From Promethearchaeota archaeon (lineage in GTDB: Archaea > Asgardarchaeota > Lokiarchaeia > Sigyniarchaeales > SOKP01), in contig JAUWZT010000091.1 of assembly GCA_030615145.1 (NCBI GenBank), forward strand, positions 1-12,519: a stretch of 12,519 nucleotides of DNA. The letters are read 5' to 3'. Shown here in pieces: positions 1 to 6,552 of the stretch (positions are counted from its first letter, which is position 1; each line of letters begins with the position of its first letter). Made by a program: the position numbers and the translations under genes. The notes under the pieces are model-generated. The model saw only the letters and a program-made list of their open reading frames with translations. It ran no database searches and was not told where the DNA came from.

Positions 1-752
1 GTCGTTGAACCCTTGTTTATTTTTTCTTCTAATTTTCCGGTTGCCGCGATTACCATTTCGCTGGGCACTTCAATAGAAAGGTTATAGTAAGCCATATCAA
101 AGTAAAAGGGATCGCCGATATCTAAATAGGGATCGACGTTCCAACCGTCGTCATTGTCGTAAACGCAAGGTATGGGATAAAAACTCCCAAATTTGTAAAT
201 GCGCGATAGTTCTAGATCGCTTCCGTGAGAATTTGCCCTGTCAATTGGTCCATCTGGAAGAGTTGCGTTAAATTGAATGTTAAATTGTGCCCTCTTTTGA
301 GGTTCTAACTTTTCCGAAATATTTACCCACATTATCTGCTGACTTGAGTAGACTTCAAAAGGAAACATTATACTGGAGTCGTCTACATCAGTTACCTTGA
401 CGATTTCTATAATCCCAGATCTATTTACGTAATCCATTCCTAATAAATAGAGGTGAAAAGGGATTTTTGTAAAATTAATATCATCGTTATTGTAGAAATC
501 AACCGTTAAATTGCCGTCGATAAACGAGTTTGCTTCGTCTAATACGACTGATAAATTGTAGCGAGAAAAATTACCGGTAGGTTGGGCTAATTTCGGGGTA
601 TTGGTTAAAAAGGGAGGGGGGTTATTAAATGATTCGCACCCACTTCCATCTCCAGAGGGATAGTTCGTTATGGAAGCGTTGAAATTAACGCAGATAAAAA
701 CAAACAAAACGACGAGTACTAGTCCAGATAATTTATAATGAATTTCTTTCAT
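1..752 (-). CDS. Secreted M1-family metallopeptidase, N-terminal part (runs off window)
   Basis: The first 250 residues of a protein whose 3' end lies outside the window. ATG at 752 is followed by a short charged start (MKEIHYK) and a hydrophobic segment at about residues 9-23, read as a signal peptide or N-terminal anchor. Residues 60-240 fit the beta-rich N-terminal domain of bacterial-type M1 aminopeptidases: a strand typical of the fold at 64-71, then FHLYLLGMDY (99-108), and the strongly family-like stretches FYPIPCVYD (191-199), GWNVDPY (203-209) and GDPFYFD (213-219), ending in IAATGKL (235-241). The zinc site (HExxH...E) would lie beyond the edge and is not seen. Nine N-x-S/T sequons occur in the visible part (N25, 61, 66, 81, 93, 110, 144, 162, 224), which suits an extracellular glycosylated enzyme. 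Family call is confident; catalytic activity cannot be judged from this part. Confidence 0.82.
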   Translation of the reverse strand, partial: MKEIHYKLSGLVLVVLFVFICVNFNASITNYPSGDGSGCESFNNPPPFLTNTPKLAQPTGNFSRYNLSVVLDEANSFIDGNLTVDFYNNDDINFTKIPFHLYLLGMDYVNRSGIIEIVKVTDVDDSSIMFPFEVYSSQQIMWVNISEKLEPQKRAQFNIQFNATLPDGPIDRANSHGSDLELSRIYKFGSFYPIPCVYDNDDGWNVDPYLDIGDPFYFDMAYYNLSIEVPSEMVIAATGKLEEKINKGST

Positions 753-866
753 TTTTAATTGAATAATTATTATTTGAGATTTTCTAGGAAATGTATATTG
801 ATAAATGTTTTGATGATGATTCTATTAACTTGATAAAATTCTTATTTTGATTAGCATTATTTTTCA

Positions 867-874
867 ATATAAAT
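867..874 (+). promoter_or_regulatory. TATA box of the Gfo/Idh/MocA dehydrogenase gene
   Basis: The sequence ATATAAAT is centred about 28 nt before the ATG at 899. Archaeal TATA boxes usually centre 26-27 nt before the transcription start, so the mRNA would begin within a few bases of this ATG. This favours a leaderless transcript and argues against the TTG at 890 as the start. Confidence 0.6.
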
Positions 875-898
875 AGTTTGATTTTTTGATTGATAGCA

Positions 899-1816
899 AT
901 GAAAAAGAAAAGAACAGCTGTTGTTGGTGCTGGTTGGTTTGGTCGGGCACATATCAGAAATTTTAACGATCTCTCTGAGCTTGTTGGTATATGTGACACT
1001 AACGAAGCTAAGTTAAAGCAAATGGCGGAGCAATACGAGGAAATTAACACTTATAAAAACATAGATGATCTTATAAAAAACGAAGAAATTGACGCTGTGA
1101 GCATTGTAACCCAACCAAAACAAATTCCAAAAATTGCCAAAAAGTTTGCTGAAGCTGGAATAGATATATTAATGGAAAAACCGATGGCGTTGAAGTTGGA
1201 AGATTTAATTGCTTTTAAAGAATACGACAACATTCGAATAATGCCTGGATTTATCGAATTGTTTAATCCCGCTTTTGCTAAATTATTAAACCATGTTAAC
1301 GATATAGGGGAGATAATTTCAATTGCGTCAAAACGCGTTGGGTTGTATCCTAAAAGAGATTGGGACATGGGCGTTATTTTAGATTTATCTATTCACGATA
1401 TATATCTACAAGAAAAAATTTTAGGTAAAAACAAGATAATAAATGTATATGGCGTCAAAAAATGTTATAAAGATAGCGTTCATGCCGATGCGGCTTTTAT
1501 AATATTAGATTTCGGTACGGCAATAGGTCAGATCGAATCAAATTGGCTAACGCCATCTAAGTTCAGAAGAATGTATGTTAATGGTGAATTTGGGGGCATT
1601 TCTATTGATTTTATTACTCAGCAGATAAACATCCGAACGGGCATCGATCTGCAGGGAGAATGGCCAGTTACAAAAGATACTTCATTCACTCCTTTGAAAG
1701 GGGACGAGCCTTTGAAGAGAGAAATTAATAATTTCCTTTACGATAAAGAGCTAGAAGTAACTCTAGATGACGGTATAAGAGCCTTAGAAATTGCTTTAAA
1801 AATCGTAAATTCTTAA
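899..1816 (+). CDS. Gfo/Idh/MocA-family oxidoreductase, UDP-GlcNAc 3-dehydrogenase-like
   Basis: A 305-aa NAD(P)-dependent sugar or sugar-nucleotide dehydrogenase, probably cytosolic. The N-terminal Rossmann fold shows the dinucleotide loop VVGAGWFGRAH (8-18) and the acidic residue D33 of ICDTN. The family catalytic signature MEKPMAL has K94 in EKP, and the C-terminal alpha/beta domain carries the second signature LDLSIHDI with H166. The SNWLTPSK and IDFITQQI stretches (about 214-243) resemble archaeal UDP-N-acetylglucosamine 3-dehydrogenases, which make a diamino sugar precursor for surface glycans; this substrate is inferred from resemblance, not proven. Length is normal for the family. An in-frame TTG at 890 would add three residues, but the TATA spacing supports ATG at 899. 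The gene is divergent from a sequon-rich secreted peptidase and 35 bp upstream of the PDCD5-like gene. Confidence 0.85.
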   Translation: MKKKRTAVVGAGWFGRAHIRNFNDLSELVGICDTNEAKLKQMAEQYEEINTYKNIDDLIKNEEIDAVSIVTQPKQIPKIAKKFAEAGIDILMEKPMALKLEDLIAFKEYDNIRIMPGFIELFNPAFAKLLNHVNDIGEIISIASKRVGLYPKRDWDMGVILDLSIHDIYLQEKILGKNKIINVYGVKKCYKDSVHADAAFIILDFGTAIGQIESNWLTPSKFRRMYVNGEFGGISIDFITQQINIRTGIDLQGEWPVTKDTSFTPLKGDEPLKREINNFLYDKELEVTLDDGIRALEIALKIVNS

Positions 1817-1819
1817 TTT

Positions 1820-1825
1820 TATATA
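1820..1825 (+). promoter_or_regulatory. TATA box of the PDCD5-like gene
   Basis: TATATA directly after the dehydrogenase stop codon is centred about 29 nt before the TTG at 1852. The PDCD5-like gene could therefore be transcribed on its own even though it follows the dehydrogenase closely. An AAGGT stretch at 1840-1844 might act as a weak ribosome binding site for longer transcripts. Confidence 0.45.
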
Positions 1826-1851
1826 TTATTTAAAATCATAAGGTAATAATA

Positions 1852-2280
1852 TTGAGCGAGCACAACCACGACGAAGAACAACACGAATTAGAAAAGATTC
1901 GGTTGAAAAAAATGAAAGCTCTTATGGATGCTCAAAATCAGCAGAATCAAATACGGGAGAGAGTTCATTCCATAACTGAAAAAGTTGTTTATGTATTGAG
2001 AGCTGTTTTAGCACCAGATGCTTTTTCTTATTTAGAGAAAATAAAAACTAACGAACCAATGGTATATCAAGCAATTTACAACGAGTTAATAAGTCCAGAT
2101 GTAGTAATGAATATAGATTATTTAATTGCCATTATCAACCGCCAGGGTGGAATTCCAAGAAGGATTCCTTTGGATGCAATTATTCATTTAGAGCGGAAAA
2201 TTAAAGGAATTAAAGGGAAGATCCAAGTTAAAAAAGGCGATGGTAAAATGATGGATTTAGGCTCTTATTTGACAAAATAA
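1852..2280 (+). CDS. PDCD5/TFAR19-family DNA-binding protein, long variant
   Basis: A 142-aa protein resembling the archaeal/eukaryotic PDCD5 (TFAR19) family, small helical proteins implicated in nucleic-acid binding and, in eukaryotes, apoptosis and chaperonin interaction. A charged N-terminal helix (about 9-42, with ELEKIRLKKMKALMDAQ) is followed by the family's LAPDAFSYLEKIKTNEP stretch (53-69), matching the usual 'LTPEARERL..I+...P' core, and a C-terminal basic segment KIQVKKGDGKMMD (122-134), comparable to the C-terminal KFNRRKVMD-type tail of eukaryotic members. Between these is a segment (about 75-120, containing NRQGGIPRRIPLDAI) longer than in standard members of about 110 aa. TTG at 1852 is chosen because it keeps the family-typical charged helix; the next ATG would cut into it. 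It is convergent with the following gene. Confidence 0.72.
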   Translation: MSEHNHDEEQHELEKIRLKKMKALMDAQNQQNQIRERVHSITEKVVYVLRAVLAPDAFSYLEKIKTNEPMVYQAIYNELISPDVVMNIDYLIAIINRQGGIPRRIPLDAIIHLERKIKGIKGKIQVKKGDGKMMDLGSYLTK

Positions 2281-2290
2281 TATTAAATCG

Positions 2291-2301
2291 TTTTAATTTT
2301 T
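2291..2301 (+). terminator. T-rich terminator-like tract after the PDCD5-like gene
   Basis: TTTTAATTTTT begins 11 nt after the stop codon in the 76-bp convergent intergenic region. Archaeal RNA polymerase stops at such T tracts without needing a hairpin. No stem-loop is seen. Confidence 0.35.
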
Positions 2302-2356
2302 AGATTCTAATTTTAAATTGCGATTTCTTTATAAAATCAATAGATAATGTAAGACA

Positions 2357-2911
2357 CTATTGTTCTCTGGCTGAAATTATTGCTACGACTTCCCACTCTC
2401 CATTATCAAATAGATTTGCGTCAATGTTAGAAAATTGAAAAGCAAAAGGTCGTTTAAAAATTTGTTCTATCATGGGGCTAAATGAACTTACAGCAAAAAT
2501 TAAGAGTCTTTTCAAAACGCTTTCAGTTTTGGCTTCAATGTTTAATTCCTTCAATACTTTATTGATAGATTCAATTTCTCCTAAGTTATAATGATATTGG
2601 TAAATGAGTTTAAAATCGACTATAGTCGGAGCTTCTGCTCCAGAAAGCGTCAGACCTCTCTTTCTGAAAGGGAAGATCGTAGTAAGGTAAAAATTGAAAA
2701 TCTCCTCGTAATGATCTCTTAGCAGATGCGAGATTTTAAAACCCTCTTTGTATTTAGTCCAATAGTTAAGCATTAACTCTAAAAGCCGCGGGTAATTTTT
2801 GTATTTATTTTCGCTTTCTTTTTGTAAATGGTTTAATAACCTATTTTTAAGCGGCTTGAATTCGTTGTCTTTAGCTACCCTTTCTACGAATTTTGTAAAT
2901 CTTTGACTCAT
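2357..2911 (-). CDS. Hypothetical protein, 184 aa, mostly helical
   Basis: I do not recognise this protein. It is a soluble, charged 184-aa chain with no signal peptide or membrane segment. The first 80 residues look like several amphipathic helices rich in Lys, Glu and aromatics (for example RLLELMLNYWTKYKEGF at 42-58). A possible loop RKRGLTLSGAEAP (83-95) separates them from a second helical part, and the end (FQFSNIDANLFDNGEWEVVAIIS) looks like strands. There are no Cys/His clusters or nucleotide-binding loops. ATG at 2911 is the only good start. A TATA-like TATTTAAG lies about 35-40 nt upstream on this strand, within the 132-bp region shared with the divergent deacetylase gene. Coding is supported by length, a full reading frame and protein-like composition. 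Confidence 0.7.
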   Translation of the reverse strand: MSQRFTKFVERVAKDNEFKPLKNRLLNHLQKESENKYKNYPRLLELMLNYWTKYKEGFKISHLLRDHYEEIFNFYLTTIFPFRKRGLTLSGAEAPTIVDFKLIYQYHYNLGEIESINKVLKELNIEAKTESVLKRLLIFAVSSFSPMIEQIFKRPFAFQFSNIDANLFDNGEWEVVAIISAREQ

Positions 2912-3014
2912 TTTATAGTGGTGGACTAATTTAATATGAAATATTCTTAAATACCTTTATTTTTTTATATGTTACACCGATAATATAATTTCTTGTGTTT
3001 TTTTTTTCAAAAAC

Positions 3015-3024
3015 TTATAAAAAA
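3015..3024 (+). promoter_or_regulatory. TATA box of the deacetylase gene
   Basis: TTATAAAAAA is centred about 25 nt before ATG 3044, the spacing expected for a leaderless transcript. It follows a long T tract (about 3000-3008). No Shine-Dalgarno sequence precedes the ATG. Confidence 0.6.
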
Positions 3025-3043
3025 TGGATTGTAATAATTATTT

Positions 3044-4249
3044 ATGGTTAATAAGACAGCGCTTATTTATACCAATAAATATCAAAGTTATAATTTTGGA
3101 CCACAGCACCCTTTACGACCTTTAAGGATTAAACTTACATATAGCCTTATGGAGAAACTAAATCTTCTTAATAACGAAAGATTGGAGGTCTTTGAACCAA
3201 GTCCCGCCACACAAAAAGAAATAGAAAGAGCTCACGACCCAGAGTATGTGGAAATAGTTAAAAAATTAAGCGAGAACCCTACGGATAGAAGTATTCATCC
3301 ATATCTCTATGGGTTAGGTACTGGAGATACTCCTGTTTTTAAAGGCATGTATGAGGCATCAGCGTTAGTGTGTGGAGCAAGTTTGTTAGCTGCAGATATG
3401 GTTTGGCAAGACAACGATATAACGATTGGTTTTAATCCAGCAGGCGGACTTCACCACGCACATAAAAACAAAGCTTCGGGATTTTGTATTTTTAACGATA
3501 TTGCCGTAGCTATTCATCATCTTAAAAATTTAAAAAATGATATTAGAATTGCGTATTTGGATATAGATTGCCACCATGGAGATGGTGTACAAGGGTTGTT
3601 TTACGGCGATCCAAATGTTTTAACGATCTCTTTTCATGAAAGCGGAAAATTTTTATTTCCTGGTACTGGAAACACGAAGGAAGTCGGTGAAGGAGCAGGA
3701 AAAGGATTTTCTATTAACTTTCCTTTGTTGCCAGGTACTGATAATAGAATGTTTCGAAAATTATTTCGTTATTGTGTACCTAGGATTTTAGAAGCCTTTG
3801 CCCCCGATGTCTTATTAACTCAGTTAGGGGTAGATATGTACTTTAACGACCCTTTAACACAAATGGGGCTTTCTATTTCGATTTATCGAGACATTGCTCA
3901 AACACTCTACACATCTGCTCAGGATTACTGTCAGAACAAATGGATTGCAGTAGGTGGGGGAGGCTATTTAATGACTGCCGTACCTAGAGCTTGGACATTA
4001 TTTTTAGCGCGAATGCTAGATGTTGAATTAAAAAACGAATTACCTGATGATTGGGTAAATCAGGTTAAGAAAGAGGTTCCACACGAAACTACTCCTTACT
4101 TATTATGGGATCGCGACGATAAAGCGGAAGTACAACTGCTTTCTCATCCTGAAATTGCTAAAAAAATGATTGATTATAACAGAGAATTAAAAGCTCTTTG
4201 CGACGAAGAATTTATTCCGAATCTTAAAAAAAAAGTTAATTTGTGTTAA
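3044..4249 (+). CDS. acuC: AcuC-like class I histone deacetylase-family protein
   Basis: A 401-aa zinc-dependent deacetylase of the arginase/deacetylase fold. All key residues of class I HDACs are visible: the general acid/base pair H137-H138 in GGLHHAHKNKASGFCIFND (134-152), zinc ligands D175 and H177 in DIDCHHGDGVQ, the third zinc ligand D264 in LGVDMYFNDPL, and the transition-state tyrosine Y308 in GGGGYL. Length is close to bacterial AcuC (about 390 aa). In Bacillus, AcuC deacetylates acetyl-CoA synthetase; archaeal and eukaryotic relatives act on histones, Alba or metabolic enzymes. The substrate here cannot be told from the sequence. The last 14 bases overlap, tail to tail, the 3' end of the opposing gene, so both transcripts are antisense to each other there. 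Family call is near certain and activity is likely. Confidence 0.95.
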   Translation: MVNKTALIYTNKYQSYNFGPQHPLRPLRIKLTYSLMEKLNLLNNERLEVFEPSPATQKEIERAHDPEYVEIVKKLSENPTDRSIHPYLYGLGTGDTPVFKGMYEASALVCGASLLAADMVWQDNDITIGFNPAGGLHHAHKNKASGFCIFNDIAVAIHHLKNLKNDIRIAYLDIDCHHGDGVQGLFYGDPNVLTISFHESGKFLFPGTGNTKEVGEGAGKGFSINFPLLPGTDNRMFRKLFRYCVPRILEAFAPDVLLTQLGVDMYFNDPLTQMGLSISIYRDIAQTLYTSAQDYCQNKWIAVGGGGYLMTAVPRAWTLFLARMLDVELKNELPDDWVNQVKKEVPHETTPYLLWDRDDKAEVQLLSHPEIAKKMIDYNRELKALCDEEFIPNLKKKVNLC

Positions 4250-4961
4250 TATTATTTCTTTTTAGTATCCAGTTATCAATTAAGAAGTTTTGGGTACTAA
4301 CTTTTACTGAAGTGTCGTAATCAGATCGAATAATTGATTTAGGAATCCACACTTCTTTATCTTCGTTAAACTGGATAAGCAAGGCTTTTTCGGTTTCACC
4401 TTCAATAACGCCTTTTATTTGACTAACTTCACTTTCTTTGCGTTCTACCGTTTCTGTCACAATTGGTAATGTCTTTGAGCTATTTCCTTCAATTATTTGG
4501 TTAACTGCTTTAGGTAATAGTGCCCTTTTATTTAAGGTGTCAAAGTTCAAAACCGTAGAAAACTCGATTTTTTCGTCTAATATATGCTTTAATAACAACC
4601 TGAAAATTTCAATTTGGGCAAATTTTAACATCTTAGAATATTTACCGATATAAATTAATAATTTTTGCTTGGCGTCATCCTCCCATTTAAAAGATATTTG
4701 AGTTTTTACATCGTTGAAATTATGAAAGCTGGTCCACGAGGCCCTGTTTCGATTTAGTACATCTAAGATCATTACGATTTCGTCTAAATTACATTTTATT
4801 GTCTTTCCTTCTCCTAAAGAGGGTTTTTCCCACGAGCCATCGGGTTTTTTCTTGATACACTTCAAAAAGATAAACGGTTCTGTTTTTGAAGAACTTCTAA
4901 TCGTAAGCCCCGTCGATTGCCCAAAAAAACTTTGGCTATGTTTATCAACCATTTTTATCAC
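4236..4961 (-). CDS. Hypothetical protein, 241 aa, possible PC4/Whirly-like nucleic-acid binder
   Basis: No family is firmly recognised. The N-terminal half looks like two successive beta-sheet-plus-helix units. Unit 1 (about 18-70) has strands LTIRSSS, PFIFLKCIKKK and GKTIKCN followed by helix LDEIVMILDVLNRNR. Unit 2 (about 86-131) has strands TQISFKWE and KLLIYIGKYS followed by helix FAQIEIFRLLLKHILDEK. Tandem 'strands then helix' is the plan of PC4/Whirly-type single-strand DNA binders, so this is a structural guess. After a low-complexity linker (140-180) comes a small beta domain (182-232) with KGVIEGETEKALLIQF and VWIPKSII. GTG at 4961 or ATG at 4952 could be the start (241 or 238 aa); an AATAAAAAA stretch at about 4982-4990 fits either. 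It is divergent from the CoiA-like nuclease and overlaps the deacetylase gene by 14 bp at its 3' end. Confidence 0.72.
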   Translation of the reverse strand: MIKMVDKHSQSFFGQSTGLTIRSSSKTEPFIFLKCIKKKPDGSWEKPSLGEGKTIKCNLDEIVMILDVLNRNRASWTSFHNFNDVKTQISFKWEDDAKQKLLIYIGKYSKMLKFAQIEIFRLLLKHILDEKIEFSTVLNFDTLNKRALLPKAVNQIIEGNSSKTLPIVTETVERKESEVSQIKGVIEGETEKALLIQFNEDKEVWIPKSIIRSDYDTSVKVSTQNFLIDNWILKRNNINTN

Positions 4962-5138
4962 ATTTATTTAGTAAACTCTGCTTTTTTATTGTATACAGCT
5001 TAATGAATTTTTAATATTCTAATTATATATAAAGGAAAATTTGGTCTAAAAATTCAAAAATTCATATACTGTTAAAATATATTAAGTGTCTAAGAATCTT
5101 TTTAAGAAAAGAACGTGCTTTTTGCTATTTAGGGTAAA

Positions 5139-5963
5139 ATGAAGGAAATCTCACTGATTAGCACTCCAGCAGAATCTCATTTCCATAAAGCGATCAAGCT
5201 GTTATTGTACAAGTATATTTATGAAAACGATAAGTCGGTAATAAAAAGATCCCTTGAAAAATATTTAGGGAATCGCTTTGCCGATGTGTATTTTAAACTC
5301 GATACAGGAAAAGAAGTAGTAGTAGAAGTTCAAAATTCTAAAATTACTATAAAAGAAATTATCAAAAGAACGAAGGATTATAATCAACAAGGTATTTACA
5401 TTTTATGGATGTTATATGGGGAAGGGAACTGCGTTGCATCGCCAAAAAACCCCGTTGATACTAAATGTATAAAAATTAACTTAGCAGAAAATTACTTGCA
5501 TCGAATGTATGGGGGTCGTGTCTATTACGTTAATTTGAACATTCGTAAGAATAAGGCATCTCTTAGAACGCCTTTCGCACTTCATTTTTCTAAACCATTA
5601 AATAAAAAAAGACGTGGGTTTTTTAAAACTCGATATGATAGCTATTATTTTAGGGATTCAAATTTTACAGAAATTCCTAGCTGGAACATTCTGTGTACGG
5701 AATTTTCAGGGTACAAGATCGCTCGGTTCTACGATAAAAATTTAAAAAATGTCTTGAAAAAGAAAATAGTAAATTTTTATTATCTGAATAATAAGAAAGC
5801 ACGATATGACGATAATAGATTGCTAAATGCAATTTTAAAGTCTTTTAAAAAAAAATATGGAAAATATATGATATATAATGCTATAATTGAATTGGTTAAT
5901 GAGAAAATGATAGATTTTCGTCGAAAAATTATTAAAAAAATTCAAAAGAAAATTCTTTCATAG
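5139..5963 (+). CDS. CoiA-like PD-(D/E)XK nuclease family protein
   Basis: A 274-aa protein whose first 95 residues match the nuclease domain of competence protein CoiA: a helix with E12 and H14 (AESHFHKAIKLLLYKYI), then NRFADVYFKL with D49, then VVVEVQNSKIT with E63-x-Q65, then IKRTKDYNQQGIYILWML (75-92). In this restriction-endonuclease fold D49 and E63 would bind metal; Q65 in place of the usual lysine is common in CoiA relatives. The C-terminal 170 residues are Lys/Tyr-rich, positively charged and unassigned, probably DNA-contacting. In Firmicutes CoiA promotes recombination of incoming DNA; its archaeal role is unknown. The promoter is probably CTTTTTAAGAAA at about 5096-5107, giving a leader of about 10 nt. 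It is divergent from the putative ssDNA binder. The stop codon directly abuts the end of a minus-strand gene remnant. Confidence 0.75.
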   Translation: MKEISLISTPAESHFHKAIKLLLYKYIYENDKSVIKRSLEKYLGNRFADVYFKLDTGKEVVVEVQNSKITIKEIIKRTKDYNQQGIYILWMLYGEGNCVASPKNPVDTKCIKINLAENYLHRMYGGRVYYVNLNIRKNKASLRTPFALHFSKPLNKKRRGFFKTRYDSYYFRDSNFTEIPSWNILCTEFSGYKIARFYDKNLKNVLKKKIVNFYYLNNKKARYDDNRLLNAILKSFKKKYGKYMIYNAIIELVNEKMIDFRRKIIKKIQKKILS

Positions 5964-6169
5964 TTACCTGTTTAATTTACTATCATCCAACATGGGAATT
6001 ATGCTATCCTTAGAAATTAGACAAATAATATAAACTTCCTTATAATAATTTCCTAAATCTCGCCTAAATTTTCGAAAACTCTCATTTTTAGTAATATAAT
6101 CGTTGTATCTTTTTAAATTGACCTTTAATAATCTAATACTAGCCTATTTTCAATTTTCTTTTTTGTCAT
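5964..6169 (-). pseudogene. Frameshifted remnant of a small unknown gene
   Basis: On the minus strand a stop-free frame of 59 codons (6143 to 5967, stop TAA at 5964-5966) encodes protein-like sequence, including LLKVNLKRYNDYITKN, FRKFRRDLGNYYKEVYII and a DSIIPMLDDSKLNR end. It has no ATG, GTG or TTG start. Just upstream, in another frame, ATG at 6169 opens MTKKKIENRLVLDY and then stops. One extra base near 6143-6146 would join the two into a protein of about 68 aa, which suggests a recent frameshift or an assembly error. The minus strand also has TATATAAA (6194-6187) just upstream of the ATG. The remnant ends exactly where the CoiA-like gene ends, stop against stop. I do not recognise the family. 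A chance open frame in AT-rich DNA remains possible but is disfavoured by length and composition. Confidence 0.38.
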
Positions 6170-6266
6170 GTGAAAAGATAGATATCTTTATATAGTTAAG
6201 TATTTTATATATGACTAGCAAAAAAAAATTGGAAACCATGATCAAAAAATATATTCTTATACCTAA

Positions 6267-6280
6267 GAGTCGAAAGACTC
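6267..6280. repeat. Perfect hairpin with GAAA tetraloop
   Basis: GAGTC and GACTC form a 5-bp stem closing a GAAA (GNRA-type) loop when read on the plus strand. It lies about 75 nt downstream of a TATA box at 6187-6194 and about 50 nt upstream of a short T tract, the layout of a short structured transcript. The stem is short and no homologous RNA family is recognised. Confidence 0.4.
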
Positions 6281-6472
6281 AATACCTCAACCCTTAACCC
6301 TGTTATTAGATAAATACATCTCCTCTTTTTGTGATTTTGGACGTCTTGGTTTCCGATTTACTCCTTTTTTCAAACTGAAAAAATTAGTTATACGCCAATT
6401 GAAAAAAAGAGTTTGTTTTGTTTACATTTTTTTTATATTTATATTTTTGAATTGCTGATTTCTAACTCAAGA

Positions 6473-6480
6473 TTTATAAA
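6473..6480 (+). promoter_or_regulatory. TATA box upstream of the 152-aa gene
   Basis: TTTATAAA is centred 26 nt before ATG 6503, so a transcript would start at or next to that ATG. The ATG opens only MVYYLIRSKF and a stop (6503-6535), in a different frame from the main gene. A second TATA-like GTATAAAAAA (6491-6500) would start RNA near 6521, giving a leader of about 30 nt before TTG 6553. Confidence 0.4.
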
Positions 6481-6552
6481 GTCCCAAAAAGTATAAAAAA
6501 AAATGGTCTATTATTTAATAAGAAGCAAATTTTAAGCAAATTAATTATTGAG

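Larger units (their letters stand above)
6170..6552. other. Non-coding or weakly coding gap with a hairpin and small ORFs
   Basis: No confident gene is seen. Contents: TTTATATA (6187-6194), which reads as a TATA box on both strands. A 28-codon plus-strand ORF (6211-6297; Lys-rich, starts MTSKKKLETMIKKY). A GAGTC-GAAA-GACTC hairpin (6267-6280). A 44-codon stop-free minus-strand frame (6421 to 6290, stop at 6287-6289) containing KKGVNRKPRRPKSQKEEMYL, with only a TTG (6373) as possible start. A TATA box TTTATAAA (6473-6480) lies 26 nt before ATG 6503, which opens a 10-codon ORF. T-rich stretches at about 6331-6335 and 6426-6435 could stop transcription. The whole gap could be decayed gene sequence. 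Confidence 0.45.

Noticed and set aside
812..822. TGATGATGA as a C box of a C/D guide RNA
   Set aside because: No matching D/C'/D' boxes at the required spacing are seen; it is AT-rich intergenic repeat.
890..892. TTG at 890 as start of the dehydrogenase
   Set aside because: The TATA spacing fits ATG 899 and the extra residues M-I-A add nothing to the fold.
784..1368. Two minus-strand open frames (784-1050 and 1051-1368) opposite the dehydrogenase gene
   Set aside because: They mirror a well-conserved Rossmann-fold gene, carry no recognisable motif and have unlikely composition; they are antisense shadows.
4438..4653. 71-codon plus-strand open frame inside the 241-aa gene
   Set aside because: It is antisense to a longer frame with structured protein composition and has no promoter or start support.
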